Shown: positions 17,975 through 26,516, counted from the stretch's first letter. The stretch: 64,000 nt of DNA from Saccharospirillum sp965652395 (GCA_965652395.1 CBFGUW010000004.1:1-64000); one strand, 5' to 3'. The notes: generated by a model not told the origin, from the sequence alone. Translations and numbers: made by a program.

Positions 17975-18871
17975 ATGACCAGCAAGGCGAAACATGCCCA
18001 GAAGTTGCTGCTATTCACCTTGGCCGAACGACAGACCTTTGCGATTGGCACGCTAAAAATCCGGGAAATCATCCCCAACGTCAAGCTGACCAAACTGCCT
18101 CAGGATCACCCGGCCGTGCTCGGCGCTACCACCTTTCGCGGCACCACCATTCCGGTCATCGATATGGCCGCTGCCGTCGGCTACCCCGCCATGACGGCGG
18201 AGGAGATGAAAAAAGGGGCCATTATCATTACCGATTGCCAGCGCAAGGAAATCGGCTTTCTGGTCCGAGGCATTCAAAAGATTGTCGATACAGACTGGCG
18301 GGACGTCTTGCCGCCGCCTGATATGCTCGGGAAAAAGGCGTTTTTGACCGGCTTGGTCACTATTCAGGATAAAACCATTCAACTGCTTGATGTCGAGCTG
18401 CTGCTATCGCTGGTTTACCCGGAGCCTCCCGAGCGTCGCCGAGCCGTTTTGACCGATGTTCAACGGGAGCAGCTCAAACCCCTGCACATCCTGATGGTCG
18501 ACGACTCCCACGTGGCTCGAAAACAGCTTTCGGATGCGCTCGATAGCATCAATATTTCCTATGAAGTCACCAACAACGGCATGAAAGCCCTGGAACACAT
18601 GAGAGCGGCCGCTTCGGCCGGCAACCCTATCGACATCCTCGTCAGCGATATCGAAATGCCCGGGCTCGACGGCTATGAGCTGGCTTTTCAGGTACGGGAT
18701 GACCGCATGCTCGGCAATCAGGTCTATATCATCCTCCACACCTCCCTGAACAGCGAAATGAGCTTGAGCTACGCCAAGCAGGTAGGCGCCAACGAAGCGC
18801 TGACCAAGTTCGATGCCGAAGAGCTGGTGCATGCGATGCTGCGTGGAGCCAAGGCCTTGACTGGGACGTAG
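17975..18871 (+). CDS. cheV: Chemotaxis coupling protein CheV
   Basis: 298 residues: a CheW-like domain (~8-155) followed by a receiver domain (~170-298). The receiver has the acidic pair VDD near residue 176, phosphoacceptor Asp225 in LVSDIEMPGLDGYE, and a conserved Thr/Ser-Lys region near the end (ALTKFDAEEL). CheV couples receptors to CheA and adjusts that coupling by phosphorylation. GAGG six bases upstream supports the ATG at 17975. The neighbouring Aer-like receptor gene makes a functional link plausible, but the core che genes are not in this window. Confidence 0.93.
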   Translation: MTSKAKHAQKLLLFTLAERQTFAIGTLKIREIIPNVKLTKLPQDHPAVLGATTFRGTTIPVIDMAAAVGYPAMTAEEMKKGAIIITDCQRKEIGFLVRGIQKIVDTDWRDVLPPPDMLGKKAFLTGLVTIQDKTIQLLDVELLLSLVYPEPPERRRAVLTDVQREQLKPLHILMVDDSHVARKQLSDALDSINISYEVTNNGMKALEHMRAAASAGNPIDILVSDIEMPGLDGYELAFQVRDDRMLGNQVYIILHTSLNSEMSLSYAKQVGANEALTKFDAEELVHAMLRGAKALTGT

Positions 18872-18874
18872 TAA

Positions 18875-18949
18875 CCGGGAGATGGAAGACGCTTGACGGG
18901 AGACGCCACACGGCGATTCTCCGCGTCTTCCGTTCAGCGTCTCCCGTTA
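18875..18949. repeat. REP-like imperfect palindrome between cheV and the UmuD-like gene
   Basis: Two related arms built from GGGAGA, GAAGACGC and GACGGGAGACGC on the left and their complements (GCGTCTTCC, GCGTCTCCCG) on the right, around CACACGGCGATTCT. It can fold into a long imperfect hairpin and looks like a dispersed intergenic repeat. It may also end the cheV transcript. Confidence 0.5.
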
Positions 18950-18963
18950 AGCCCTTCAGACTA

Positions 18964-18993
18964 TTGGCAACAGCCATCCCCGGCCTCTATACT
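18964..18993 (+). promoter_or_regulatory. Promoter of the UmuD-like gene
   Basis: TTGGCA (18964-18969), 18-bp spacer, TATACT (18988-18993). The -10 box overlaps the LexA site, as expected for a LexA-repressed promoter. Confidence 0.6.
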
Positions 18994-19009
18994 GTACAAA
19001 TAAACAGTA
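18990..19009. promoter_or_regulatory. LexA (SOS) box
   Basis: TACTGTACAAATAAACAGTA keeps CTGT-N8-ACAG with fully symmetrical flanks, as in the strongest E. coli SOS boxes. It overlaps the -10 element and ends 15 bp before the UmuD-like start codon. Confidence 0.92.
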
Positions 19010-19023
19010 TCAATGGAGGTCGT

Positions 19024-19455
19024 ATGTCCGTACAACTCCTTGGCCGGTGTGAAAACGGCCCTCAGCTTAACCTTCCTTTATACATTGAAGGCCAGAGCAG
19101 TGATCTCGGCGGTAGCGCCGCTTTGGATGATCTGCATGGGGTCGACCTGAACAGTCTTTGCATTCGCCACCCTGAAAGCACCGTTTTCATCACAATGGAA
19201 TCCCAGGCCATGGAGGGTGTGGGTATTCATGCAGGCGATGTTCTGGTCGTCGATCAAGCCCTGACACCCGATCAGGGGCGCGTTATTCTGGCGGGTTTCC
19301 AGGGGGAGCTGCTGGTGCGGGAGCTCCAGCTACGCCCGTCTCCACGGTTAATCGCCTCCAACCCGGACTTTGATGAACTATTGATTCCCGAGCATTCGGA
19401 ATTAACCATATACGGCGTGGTAACCCAGGTAATCCATACCCTGAGAAATAATTAA
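19024..19455 (+). CDS. UmuD/LexA-fold (S24) protein lacking the catalytic Ser-Lys dyad
   Basis: 143 residues that align end to end with E. coli UmuD (DLN.LCIRHP, GI..GD.L.VD, ELQLRP, YGVV). At the UmuD Ser60 position there is Ala62 (SQAMEGVGI instead of GDSMIDGGI), and at Lys97 there is Arg99 (LLVRELQLRP instead of FTVKKLQLRP). The Cys-Gly self-cleavage site is also not recognisable. It should therefore be unable to cleave itself. GGAGG six bases before the ATG at 19024 and a perfect LexA box indicate SOS-induced expression. No umuC follows. It may act as a non-cleavable partner of LexA, RecA or a Y-family polymerase (inference). Confidence 0.88.
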   Translation: MSVQLLGRCENGPQLNLPLYIEGQSSDLGGSAALDDLHGVDLNSLCIRHPESTVFITMESQAMEGVGIHAGDVLVVDQALTPDQGRVILAGFQGELLVRELQLRPSPRLIASNPDFDELLIPEHSELTIYGVVTQVIHTLRNN

Positions 19456-19726
19456 ATAGTCGTGTTCCGTGATAATTGAAAGCTCAAACAGCATCGACTA
19501 ATATAACGGCGCGAACGAGAATTGTGTGCCTAACCCCTGCCCAGTCATCGGGTTGCCCGCATTGTTCGTATTCATTGACATACATCTACCACTGGCTTTA
19601 GCTGGCAGCGGATATCTGTCCGGTTCATCGTCCGTTTTGCGGGACGGAAATAGAGTCGTGGTTTACCGGAAGCCGCCTGGATGGGTGTCGCTTTCATTAT
19701 CTCTTCATTAAATAGCCATTAATCGG

Positions 19727-20221
19727 ATGCCTATGACAGAAGCGAAAGCCCTCGCCCGGGCCGAAGAACAGAAGATTGAAGAACAAATCCAGCAATACGA
19801 AGCTGCGCTGGCGGAATTGAAGAAAGCCAAAGAATTGGCATTGAAAAAAGAGGAAGGTTTTTCACTGTATTTCAGTTATCTGGAAACATTGGAAAAAGAA
19901 TACGGCATTACCGAAGCCGATATTTTTTCCCGTCGCAGTGTGCAGATTGGCGACTGGATTACCGAAATCCTTCCCCGGTTCCGCAGTTCCGCGCTGATGA
20001 AACGCCTGGAAAAATTCATTGGTGACCGCCTGAAAAACCAAAGCCGTCCCAAAGTTGGCAAAGGCCGTGGTCAGCCAGCCAAAGACCTTCCACCCGGTGT
20101 TTACCGCCACCCCATGAGCCTGGAAAAGGTTCAAAAGAAGACCCGCGCACCTAAAGAGTTAAACGCCTGGGTTGTGGAAAACGGTCTTGAGAAAGTGCGC
20201 TCCTGGCGTATTGAAGACTGA
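19727..20221 (+). CDS. MvaT/H-NS-like nucleoid-associated protein (paralogue 1)
   Basis: 164 residues. An N-terminal coiled coil (~5-45, AEEQKIEEQIQQYEAALAELKKAKE) provides oligomerisation. A middle segment (~55-105) is followed by a basic linker GKGRGQPAK and a C-terminal domain GVYRHPMSLEKVQ..RAPKELNAWVVENGLEKVRSW, which matches the MvaT-type DNA-binding end. It is probably a xenogeneic silencer that binds AT-rich DNA. A paralogue lies at 51230-51706. The start is uncertain: ATGs at 19727 and 19733 share a poor CGG ribosome site. A strong hairpin follows the stop. Confidence 0.75.
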   Translation: MPMTEAKALARAEEQKIEEQIQQYEAALAELKKAKELALKKEEGFSLYFSYLETLEKEYGITEADIFSRRSVQIGDWITEILPRFRSSALMKRLEKFIGDRLKNQSRPKVGKGRGQPAKDLPPGVYRHPMSLEKVQKKTRAPKELNAWVVENGLEKVRSWRIED

Positions 20222-20231
20222 GTCCATTCCA

Positions 20232-20270
20232 ATGACAGCCACCCTCTGGTCAGTGGCTGTCATCACTTTT
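20232..20270 (+). terminator. Terminator of the MvaT-like gene
   Basis: Perfect 11-bp stem ATGACAGCCAC/GTGGCTGTCAT with a ten-base loop, followed by CACTTTT. A likely intrinsic terminator just after the stop codon. Confidence 0.7.
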
Positions 20271-20363
20271 ATACCATCTTTCTTACTTCTACCGCTGTGC
20301 TCCCCTTGTTTTTACCAGCCTAAGCTCCTCGCCCCTCCGATTTTAATGTCACTCTAATAAAAA

Positions 20364-20467
20364 TTAACCACTTTGGTTAATTCACTCTAAAACAAACCAA
20401 AACAGTTAGCTTTTGACAAAAAAAACCATATTGGTTATTTTATTGAAAAATAAACCAAATAGGTTTA
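20364..20467. promoter_or_regulatory. Array of four operator-like palindromes with 29-bp period upstream of the SatD-like gene
   Basis: Four 17-nt sites start at 20364, 20393, 20422 and 20451, each exactly 29 bp apart. Site 1 TTAACCACTTTGGTTAA and site 4 TAAACCAAATAGGTTTA are perfect palindromes; site 3 AAAACCATATTGGTTAT is near-perfect; site 2 CAAACCAAAACAGTTAG is degenerate. The shared core is AACC-N5-GGTT. Site 3 lies in the promoter spacer and site 4 ends five bases before the start codon. Confidence 0.8.
20413..20441 (+). promoter_or_regulatory. Promoter of the SatD-like operon
   Basis: TTGACA (20413-20418), 17-bp spacer, TATTTT (20436-20441). The spacer contains the third operator, so a bound repressor would block RNA polymerase. 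The leader would be only about 25 nt. Confidence 0.7.
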
Positions 20468-20472
20468 TACAA

Positions 20473-21105
20473 ATGTCCTACTTAGTACTGATCGGCGATA
20501 TCATCGCCTCGCGCAACGCTCCCTCGCGCACGGCGCTGCAACAACGGCTTCAGGAGGAGTTGGGAGCGCTGAATAAGACGGCCCATGGCCTCATATCTCC
20601 ATATACCCTGACTCTCGGCGACGAATTCCAGGCCGTATTCACCCGGGCGGATTCCGTCTTTTCCGGCTTGATTCGTCTGCTCGGGGCTCTGCACCCCATC
20701 CGGACCCGCTTTTCGCTGGGCGTTGGGAACATCACCACGGACATCAACCCAACCCAGGCACTGGGCATGGACGGGCCGGCCTTCTACCAGGCCCGCGATG
20801 GGATAGACCACCTGAAAGAAAGCGGCGACCTGTTCAGAATCGAAGGTCTGCCACCGATGGAAGCCTCACTGGTCAACGGAACCCTGACACTGCTTAGCCA
20901 ACGCATGCAAAAATGGCAACCCAACCGGTTGGCGATCCTGCATGATCTGATGCAGGGTAAAAAAGTACAGCAGATAGCGGATTCGCTCGATATCAGCGAA
21001 CCGGCCGTTTACAAGAATATCCACAGTGGTGGGCTCGAAACGGTGATCCAGGTACTATCCGCCGTGACCGACCTGCTCAACCGGCATCTGCCCGAAAAAC
21101 CATAA
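20473..21105 (+). CDS. SatD-family protein with C-terminal helix-turn-helix
   Basis: 210 residues. The N-terminal part (~1-140) matches the SatD family: SYLVLIGDIIASR, TLTLGDEFQAVF, then RFSLGVGNITTDINPTQALGMDGPAFYQAR. The spacing of an early Asp and the GDEF motif recalls nucleotide-cyclase/palm-type folds, but no activity is established. Residues ~160-200 form a sigma-region-4-like helix-turn-helix (QQIADSLDISEPAVYKNIHSG). The ATG at 20473 follows a short AGG inside operator 4. The next gene begins 11 nt downstream. The HTH and the upstream operator array suggest the protein controls its own operon (inference). Confidence 0.82.
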   Translation: MSYLVLIGDIIASRNAPSRTALQQRLQEELGALNKTAHGLISPYTLTLGDEFQAVFTRADSVFSGLIRLLGALHPIRTRFSLGVGNITTDINPTQALGMDGPAFYQARDGIDHLKESGDLFRIEGLPPMEASLVNGTLTLLSQRMQKWQPNRLAILHDLMQGKKVQQIADSLDISEPAVYKNIHSGGLETVIQVLSAVTDLLNRHLPEKP

Positions 21106-21116
21106 GGAATGCCCCC

Positions 21117-21893
21117 ATGGATGTATTACTTTTTCTAGACGGAGTGTTGTTCAGCCGTCTGGCTTACATTTTTCACGATGGCCGCCTGCCGAGCAGAACC
21201 TTCTATTCCTTGGCTGGCATTCAGACCCTCCTGGCACTGGCTGTCTTCGGTTTCGATATCTGGTCGCTGTTGCTCGTGCTGTTGGTATGGCTGAGCCTGA
21301 TCGCTCCTGAACGGTGGCTCCCGGAGTCGTACCTGAATGAAGGAAGACTGGGTGGGTTTCTGCTGTTGTTGTTCACCACCTTCTTCCTGCACGCTCATTT
21401 TTCGCTGGCACCCTGGCTGAGCCAAAGCCTGGCAGCCCTGCTGAAGCTGGTGAATGAGTGGGGAGTCGATATCCAGAGCTTTCGCCCGTCAATTTGGGTG
21501 TTGTTCGGTTTTCTGCTGGTCGCCAATGAAGTAAATCTGTTGATTCGCAGCCTGTTCCACCGGTTCCGCCTGGAGCCCCGCCTAAGCACCGCTCAGGAAG
21601 GCGATAACGATGCGGAATCGCTGGATGAACAGGAATACAATGCCGGTCGCATCATCGGCATTCTGGAGCGCTGGTTGCTGTACAGCGTGATGGTGGCCAG
21701 CCAAAACATCAGTGTCGTGGCGGTTATCATGGCCGCCAAGGGCTTCGCGCGTTTTCGTCAGCTGGAAGAACGGGCATTCGCCGAATACGTACTCATTGGC
21801 ACGCTCGCCTCGACACTCCTGACGTTGATGATCGCCCAAATGATCGGCGGGCCGCTTACGGACGATCTGGCTCCCATCGTTTCAACTCAATAA
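21117..21893 (+). CDS. Polytopic membrane protein, SatD partner (DUF3307-like)
   Basis: 258 residues with about six or seven hydrophobic segments and an acidic loop near residues 160-175. The C-terminal stretch GRIIGILERWLLYSVMVASQ, then AAKGFARFRQLEER and AEYVLIGTLAST, resembles the end of the DUF3307 proteins that usually accompany SatD. AAGGAA precedes the ATG, and the gene begins 11 nt after the SatD-like gene, so the two are translated from one message. Its last 38 nt overlap the convergent alpha-galactosidase gene. The function of the pair is unknown to me. Confidence 0.75.
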   Translation: MDVLLFLDGVLFSRLAYIFHDGRLPSRTFYSLAGIQTLLALAVFGFDIWSLLLVLLVWLSLIAPERWLPESYLNEGRLGGFLLLLFTTFFLHAHFSLAPWLSQSLAALLKLVNEWGVDIQSFRPSIWVLFGFLLVANEVNLLIRSLFHRFRLEPRLSTAQEGDNDAESLDEQEYNAGRIIGILERWLLYSVMVASQNISVVAVIMAAKGFARFRQLEERAFAEYVLIGTLASTLLTLMIAQMIGGPLTDDLAPIVSTQ

Positions 21894-23994
21894 GCATGGC
21901 GCTTTCCGGGTTGAGGGTCGGCAACTGCAGCCCCACCTGCTGCAACAGTTCAGCCGGGAAGCGCCCACCCCCGGCAATGGACAAAGCCGAAGGCGTGGTT
22001 TCCGGCCCTCGGGCACCTTTTGGCAGCCAAAACGTCACGTCATAGAGTGCCCCGTCAGCCAACCCGGCCAATCGCAGCGGAGGCAGCAGCATGTGCTGGG
22101 GCAGGTGCAGGGTGGTGGCCGCTAACAGAGCCTGGCTCTGATCGTCGGCCACCACACCATAAGCCTGCAATGCCGGGTCTGAGCTATCCAGTCGGTAAAA
22201 GTCACCCTGGTGCAATAAGCCCCGGTGCAGTTTGTAAAGAGCGACCAGTTCGGCCACCTCTTTCCGCTCGGCTTCCGACAGCTTGACCACATCCAATTCC
22301 AGCCCCATGTGGCCGAACATTGCGGTGATCAGCCGGTAGCCCAGGCTGTGCCTTCGGCCGGTGGTGTGGGCCGGATTTTCGCTGATATGCGCCCCCATGA
22401 TCTCCAGCGGAAAAAAGAGCGAGTATCCTTGTTGGATACGCTGCCGCTCCCGCGCGTCTATGCAATCGGATGCCCAGACACGCTGGGTATGGCGCAAGAC
22501 TTCCATATCGATACGTCCGCCACCGGACGCACAGGATTCAATCTCAACATGAGGGTGCGCCGCCCGCACCCGCGCCATAAGCCGATAGACAGCCTGGGTT
22601 TGCACATGAACACTGGCGACTCCGCCACTGCCCGGCTGGGTCAGGTCCCGGTTCATATCCCATTTGATGTAATCAATTCGGTAATGACCAAGAAACCAGT
22701 TCAGGCGCTCGAAGAGATAGTCAGACACTTCGGGGTTGCCGAGATCCAACACGGCCTGATGCCGCCCCAGTGGCTGATCGTAGCCATCCACCCGCAGCAT
22801 CCAGTCTGGATGGGCACGAAACAGATCGGAATCCGGGTTCACCATCTCGGGCTCGAACCAGAGCCCAAACTCCATGCCCGCCTCTTTTACCGCCTTGATC
22901 AGATAGTCCAATCCGCCCGGATGTTTGCGCTCATCGACAAACCAATCCCCGAGGCCGGCTCGATCATCGTCTCTGCGGCCAAACCAGCCATCATCCAGAA
23001 TAAACCGCTCCACCCCCACACCGGCTGCTGCCTGCACCATCGCCAGCAATTGCTCGGGTTTGTGGTCGAAATAAACACCTTCCCAGGTATTGAGGTGAAC
23101 AGGGCGGGGTCTGCGACTTACATCCAGATCAAGAATGTGGCGGCGGATATAACGGTGGAACGACTGGGAAAGACCATTCAAGCCCTGGCCGGACCAGCAT
23201 CCATATACCCAGGGTGTTCGGTAGCTGTCTCCCTTGTTCAGTTCAATCTCGCCAGGGTATAGCCATTCCGCCAATTGAATGTGGCGCGCGCCATCGGTCA
23301 GCCGCTCGGCCACCAGTTTATGGTTGCCACTGTACGCCAGATGCAAACCCCAAACGGAACCGCGATGCTCGGAAAAACCGCTCTCTCCGGCAATCATGCC
23401 AGGGAAGCTGTCATGGGAGGTGCGGCCACGGTGGTTTTCCCGGACAACCTTGTGGAGTGGCCAGGGCTGGCGTTCGGTAAGAAACTCCTGGATCCATCGG
23501 CCGTGAAAGGTGAGCAGTTCGTCGGCCTGAGCAGGCAGCGGGCAGGATAACCCCAGGTGATCAAGCAAAAAGGGTTCATCACCCTTGTTGGTCAGGCAGG
23601 CCTGTAGCGCCAACATGTCGGTATCCGCATCCAGAACCACCGTAATCCGGAGCGCCAAAGCGGCAGGCTCATCGCGGCACTCGAAGACGAGGCGTCCGGC
23701 ATCGGCGGTGTCCACCCGAACACACTGGAACTGACCGGCCCACCGGCGCCGACCACCCTGCCCCAGCAGGCCCGCCTCGCCATGAAACCCCCGCCCCAAC
23801 TCCGGAACCAGGCTGAGCGGCGGGATTTCATCCAGAAAACCGGCCGGGCCCGGTTTACTGAGAGCCAAGGCAAGCGCGTCAATAGAGGTATCATCAGGAA
23901 GCCGCGCCCCCCAGTACAATAACCGTGGCACACCGCCCTGGGGTGTATCCAGAATAACGCTGCTGCGTCGGCTTTTTAGATGATAACCCACCAT
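21856..23994 (-). CDS. Alpha-galactosidase, glycoside hydrolase family 36
   Basis: 712 residues without a signal peptide, so cytoplasmic. Standard GH36 layout: N-terminal beta-supersandwich (~1-290), TIM barrel (~295-620), C-terminal beta domain. Catalytic nucleophile Asp446 lies in YIKWDMNR and the acid/base Asp510 in WASDCID; substrate-binding DDGW is near 335. It should release galactose from raffinose-type sugars or galactomannan fragments. GAGGTGAAGA precedes the ATG at 23994. No sugar transporter, regulator or other galactoside gene is adjacent. It is a monocistronic unit whose end overlaps the SatD-partner gene. Confidence 0.93.
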   Translation of the reverse strand: MVGYHLKSRRSSVILDTPQGGVPRLLYWGARLPDDTSIDALALALSKPGPAGFLDEIPPLSLVPELGRGFHGEAGLLGQGGRRRWAGQFQCVRVDTADAGRLVFECRDEPAALALRITVVLDADTDMLALQACLTNKGDEPFLLDHLGLSCPLPAQADELLTFHGRWIQEFLTERQPWPLHKVVRENHRGRTSHDSFPGMIAGESGFSEHRGSVWGLHLAYSGNHKLVAERLTDGARHIQLAEWLYPGEIELNKGDSYRTPWVYGCWSGQGLNGLSQSFHRYIRRHILDLDVSRRPRPVHLNTWEGVYFDHKPEQLLAMVQAAAGVGVERFILDDGWFGRRDDDRAGLGDWFVDERKHPGGLDYLIKAVKEAGMEFGLWFEPEMVNPDSDLFRAHPDWMLRVDGYDQPLGRHQAVLDLGNPEVSDYLFERLNWFLGHYRIDYIKWDMNRDLTQPGSGGVASVHVQTQAVYRLMARVRAAHPHVEIESCASGGGRIDMEVLRHTQRVWASDCIDARERQRIQQGYSLFFPLEIMGAHISENPAHTTGRRHSLGYRLITAMFGHMGLELDVVKLSEAERKEVAELVALYKLHRGLLHQGDFYRLDSSDPALQAYGVVADDQSQALLAATTLHLPQHMLLPPLRLAGLADGALYDVTFWLPKGARGPETTPSALSIAGGGRFPAELLQQVGLQLPTLNPESAMLIELKRWEPDRP

Positions 23995-24093
23995 TCTTCA
24001 CCTCAGCTCTGATAACGTTTTCAGAGATTCTACAGAGGTTGAAAACAAATACCAGAGGAAGGCGGAGAAGTCAGTCCGTAGCGTACAGCTTTG

Positions 24094-26214
24094 CTACCCA
24101 TGCCCTTGAGTCATGAATGCAGGCTCAGCATAGTAAAAGCCCTGAAACTGATCGCACCCCAGTTTTTTCAGCAGACGAAGCTGCTCCTCCGTTTCAACAC
24201 CCTCGGCAATCACCACCAGTTGAAAGACATGAGCGGCTCCGATCATGGCCTCCACCACTGAAAACGTTTCCTCATCTTCACCAAGCCGGGCAATGATGGA
24301 GCGATCGATCTTGACGGCCGAAAAAGGCAACTCACGAAGCCTGGGCAGAGACAGACACCCCGTGCCAAAGTCGTCCAACAAAAGCCGAATGCCCATCGCC
24401 TTAAAACGGTTGAGTTGAGCACTAATCCTCGGTTGCTCGCGCTCCAGTTGTCTCTCGGAAATCTCCAACTCCAATAATGACGCATCCAAACCATAGGTAG
24501 CCAACAACCGGCTGAGAGAACCGACCAGGCTTTCATTCAGCAACTGCCGACGACTGAGGTTGATGGAAATGGGCGTTGGCCGCTCACCCCCGGTAATTTG
24601 CCGATGCAAACAACGGCATGCCGCCTCCAATACAGCCTCCCCAATATCGAGAATCAAGCCGGTGGATTCCGCCGCCTCAAGGAACTGGCCAGGTAGAAGA
24701 AGGCCCCGTTCTGGATGATCCCACCGCAACAGAGCCTCATGGCTCACCGTACGGGCTTCAACGTCCACTCGAGGCTGGATAAAAACCTGGAACTGGTAAT
24801 CTCCCAGTGCCTGCTTCAACTCGGCATCCATCAATTTGCGTTGCTCCAGGCGCTCCTGCATGTCGAGCTCGAAAAACCTCAACTGATTGCGGCCGGATTG
24901 TTTGGCTTCATACATGGCCAGATCGGCCGACGCCAAGAGCTCATCCCGACTCTTAGCCTTACCCTGAAACAACTCAATGCCAAGACTTGCACTCAATGCA
25001 TAGGCCTGCCCCTGCAAATCATAAGGCTCATGCAAGGCCTCCAGCACCTTCTCCCCATAAGCCTGTACTCGCTGGGCCGCAGTCGATTTTTCGGAAGGAA
25101 GGTCTTCTATCAGAACAATGAATTCGTCTCCGCCCGGCCGTGCCAACACGTCGGATGAGCGCGAACAGGCTCTTAGTCGTTGAGCCACCTGCACCAGCAG
25201 CTCGTCCCCCATGGCGTGACCCAAGGTGTCATTCAACTTTTTGAAGTGATCCAGATCAAGGAACAACAAAGCCGCCAAGCGACCGGTTCTGAGGGATTTT
25301 TCCTGCGCCTCATCCAACCGCTCCAGCAACAAACGGCGGTTGGCCAGCCGAGTGAGAGGATCGTAATAGGCCAGTTGCTGAATAAGCTCCTGGTTCTTCT
25401 TTTGATCGGTCACATCGCTGAAACTGGCAATGTAATGGGTCACCTTTCCGTGGCTGTCAGAGACGGCCTTGATCATCACCTGCTCGGTAAAGAGCTCCCC
25501 ATTCTTGCGCCGATTGCGGATTTCCCCCGCCCACTCCCTTTTGGCTTCAAGGGTCTCCCACATCTGTCGATAGAAATCACCATCGTGGTGACCGGAACTG
25601 AGCAGACTCGGGCGTTTGCCAACGACGTCCTCCGGAAGGTAACCGGTGATCTCCGTAAATGCCTGGTTGACTCGGACGATGCGCAATTCGCTGTCCGTGA
25701 TAATGACCGCATCCCGCGTTTCCAGGGCAATGGCCGACACCTTGTGATCGGCAAGGGCGAGTTTCTGAGGCGTAATATCATGAACCCACAACAATACCCG
25801 CCGACGCCGCCACCCTTGTTTGGAGGTAGCCTGGACCTCATACCAACGGACTTCCCCGTTGAACGGAAGCGAATACTGATAGGATCGCGACCGGGTCAGG
25901 CCGGAACCCACCTCAAGCAATACCTTGTGACCAATATCATAGGCCTCTTCCGGCAAGACCTCCTTCAGGGTGCGGCCAAGAAACTGATTCGGGGACAGCA
26001 TCAACTCGTCCGTCGACTGTGTATGTACAGACACGAAGCGCTCTTGAGAGTCGACTTCGAAAATAAAACCCGGGGAAGAATTCAGGATAGCCTGATAGCC
26101 CAGGAGTTTAGCGCGTTGGCGACGATAGAGGACAACACCTACCAGGAGGAGCAAGGAAACAACCACCAACACCATGATCTCGGGCATATTCAGAACCGCC
26201 AGCCATTTCGTCAT
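24094..26214 (-). CDS. PAS-PAS-GGDEF-EAL cyclic-di-GMP signalling protein
   Basis: 706 residues: N-terminal membrane helix (~12-32), two PAS domains (~35-150 and ~155-280), GGDEF domain (~285-440) and EAL domain (~455-700). The cyclase signature is an intact GGDEF (RPGGDEF). The EAL domain keeps EALLRW, LELEISE, DDFGTG, KIDRS and AEGVE, so both synthesis and hydrolysis of c-di-GMP are possible; which dominates cannot be told from sequence. It is anchored in the inner membrane and senses input through PAS. Start ATG at 26214 after GGGGCCTTC. Confidence 0.93.
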   Translation of the reverse strand: MTKWLAVLNMPEIMVLVVVSLLLLVGVVLYRRQRAKLLGYQAILNSSPGFIFEVDSQERFVSVHTQSTDELMLSPNQFLGRTLKEVLPEEAYDIGHKVLLEVGSGLTRSRSYQYSLPFNGEVRWYEVQATSKQGWRRRRVLLWVHDITPQKLALADHKVSAIALETRDAVIITDSELRIVRVNQAFTEITGYLPEDVVGKRPSLLSSGHHDGDFYRQMWETLEAKREWAGEIRNRRKNGELFTEQVMIKAVSDSHGKVTHYIASFSDVTDQKKNQELIQQLAYYDPLTRLANRRLLLERLDEAQEKSLRTGRLAALLFLDLDHFKKLNDTLGHAMGDELLVQVAQRLRACSRSSDVLARPGGDEFIVLIEDLPSEKSTAAQRVQAYGEKVLEALHEPYDLQGQAYALSASLGIELFQGKAKSRDELLASADLAMYEAKQSGRNQLRFFELDMQERLEQRKLMDAELKQALGDYQFQVFIQPRVDVEARTVSHEALLRWDHPERGLLLPGQFLEAAESTGLILDIGEAVLEAACRCLHRQITGGERPTPISINLSRRQLLNESLVGSLSRLLATYGLDASLLELEISERQLEREQPRISAQLNRFKAMGIRLLLDDFGTGCLSLPRLRELPFSAVKIDRSIIARLGEDEETFSVVEAMIGAAHVFQLVVIAEGVETEEQLRLLKKLGCDQFQGFYYAEPAFMTQGHG

Positions 26215-26358
26215 GAAGGCCCCTTTAGCACAACAGCGCCGTATCCTGACTATGCTGTCAGTTTACGCCTGCCAATCCTTAAATGCCCTGACGTCCATCA
26301 ACTAAGAGCGGAATGGTCGGTAACTGTTTGAATCCGTTAAATTTTTTTAAGAAAAGGG

Positions 26359-26386
26359 TTGCACACACCCGATTTCCGGGTATCAT
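26359..26386 (+). promoter_or_regulatory. Promoter of tRNA-Val
   Basis: TTGCAC, 16-bp spacer, TATCAT, followed by a GC-rich discriminator (ACGCC) typical of stringently controlled tRNA promoters. The transcript would begin just before the tRNA. Confidence 0.7.
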
Positions 26387-26400
26387 ACGCCTCGTTCTTC

Positions 26401-26477
<77 letters not shown>

Positions 26478-26493
26478 AATTTCTTTACAAATC

Positions 26494-26516
26494 AGGCACC
26501 TACGGGTGCCTTTTTT
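26494..26516 (+). terminator. Rho-independent terminator after tRNA-Val
   Basis: AGGCACC/GGTGCC(T) stem with tetraloop TACG and six T. Confidence 0.9.
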
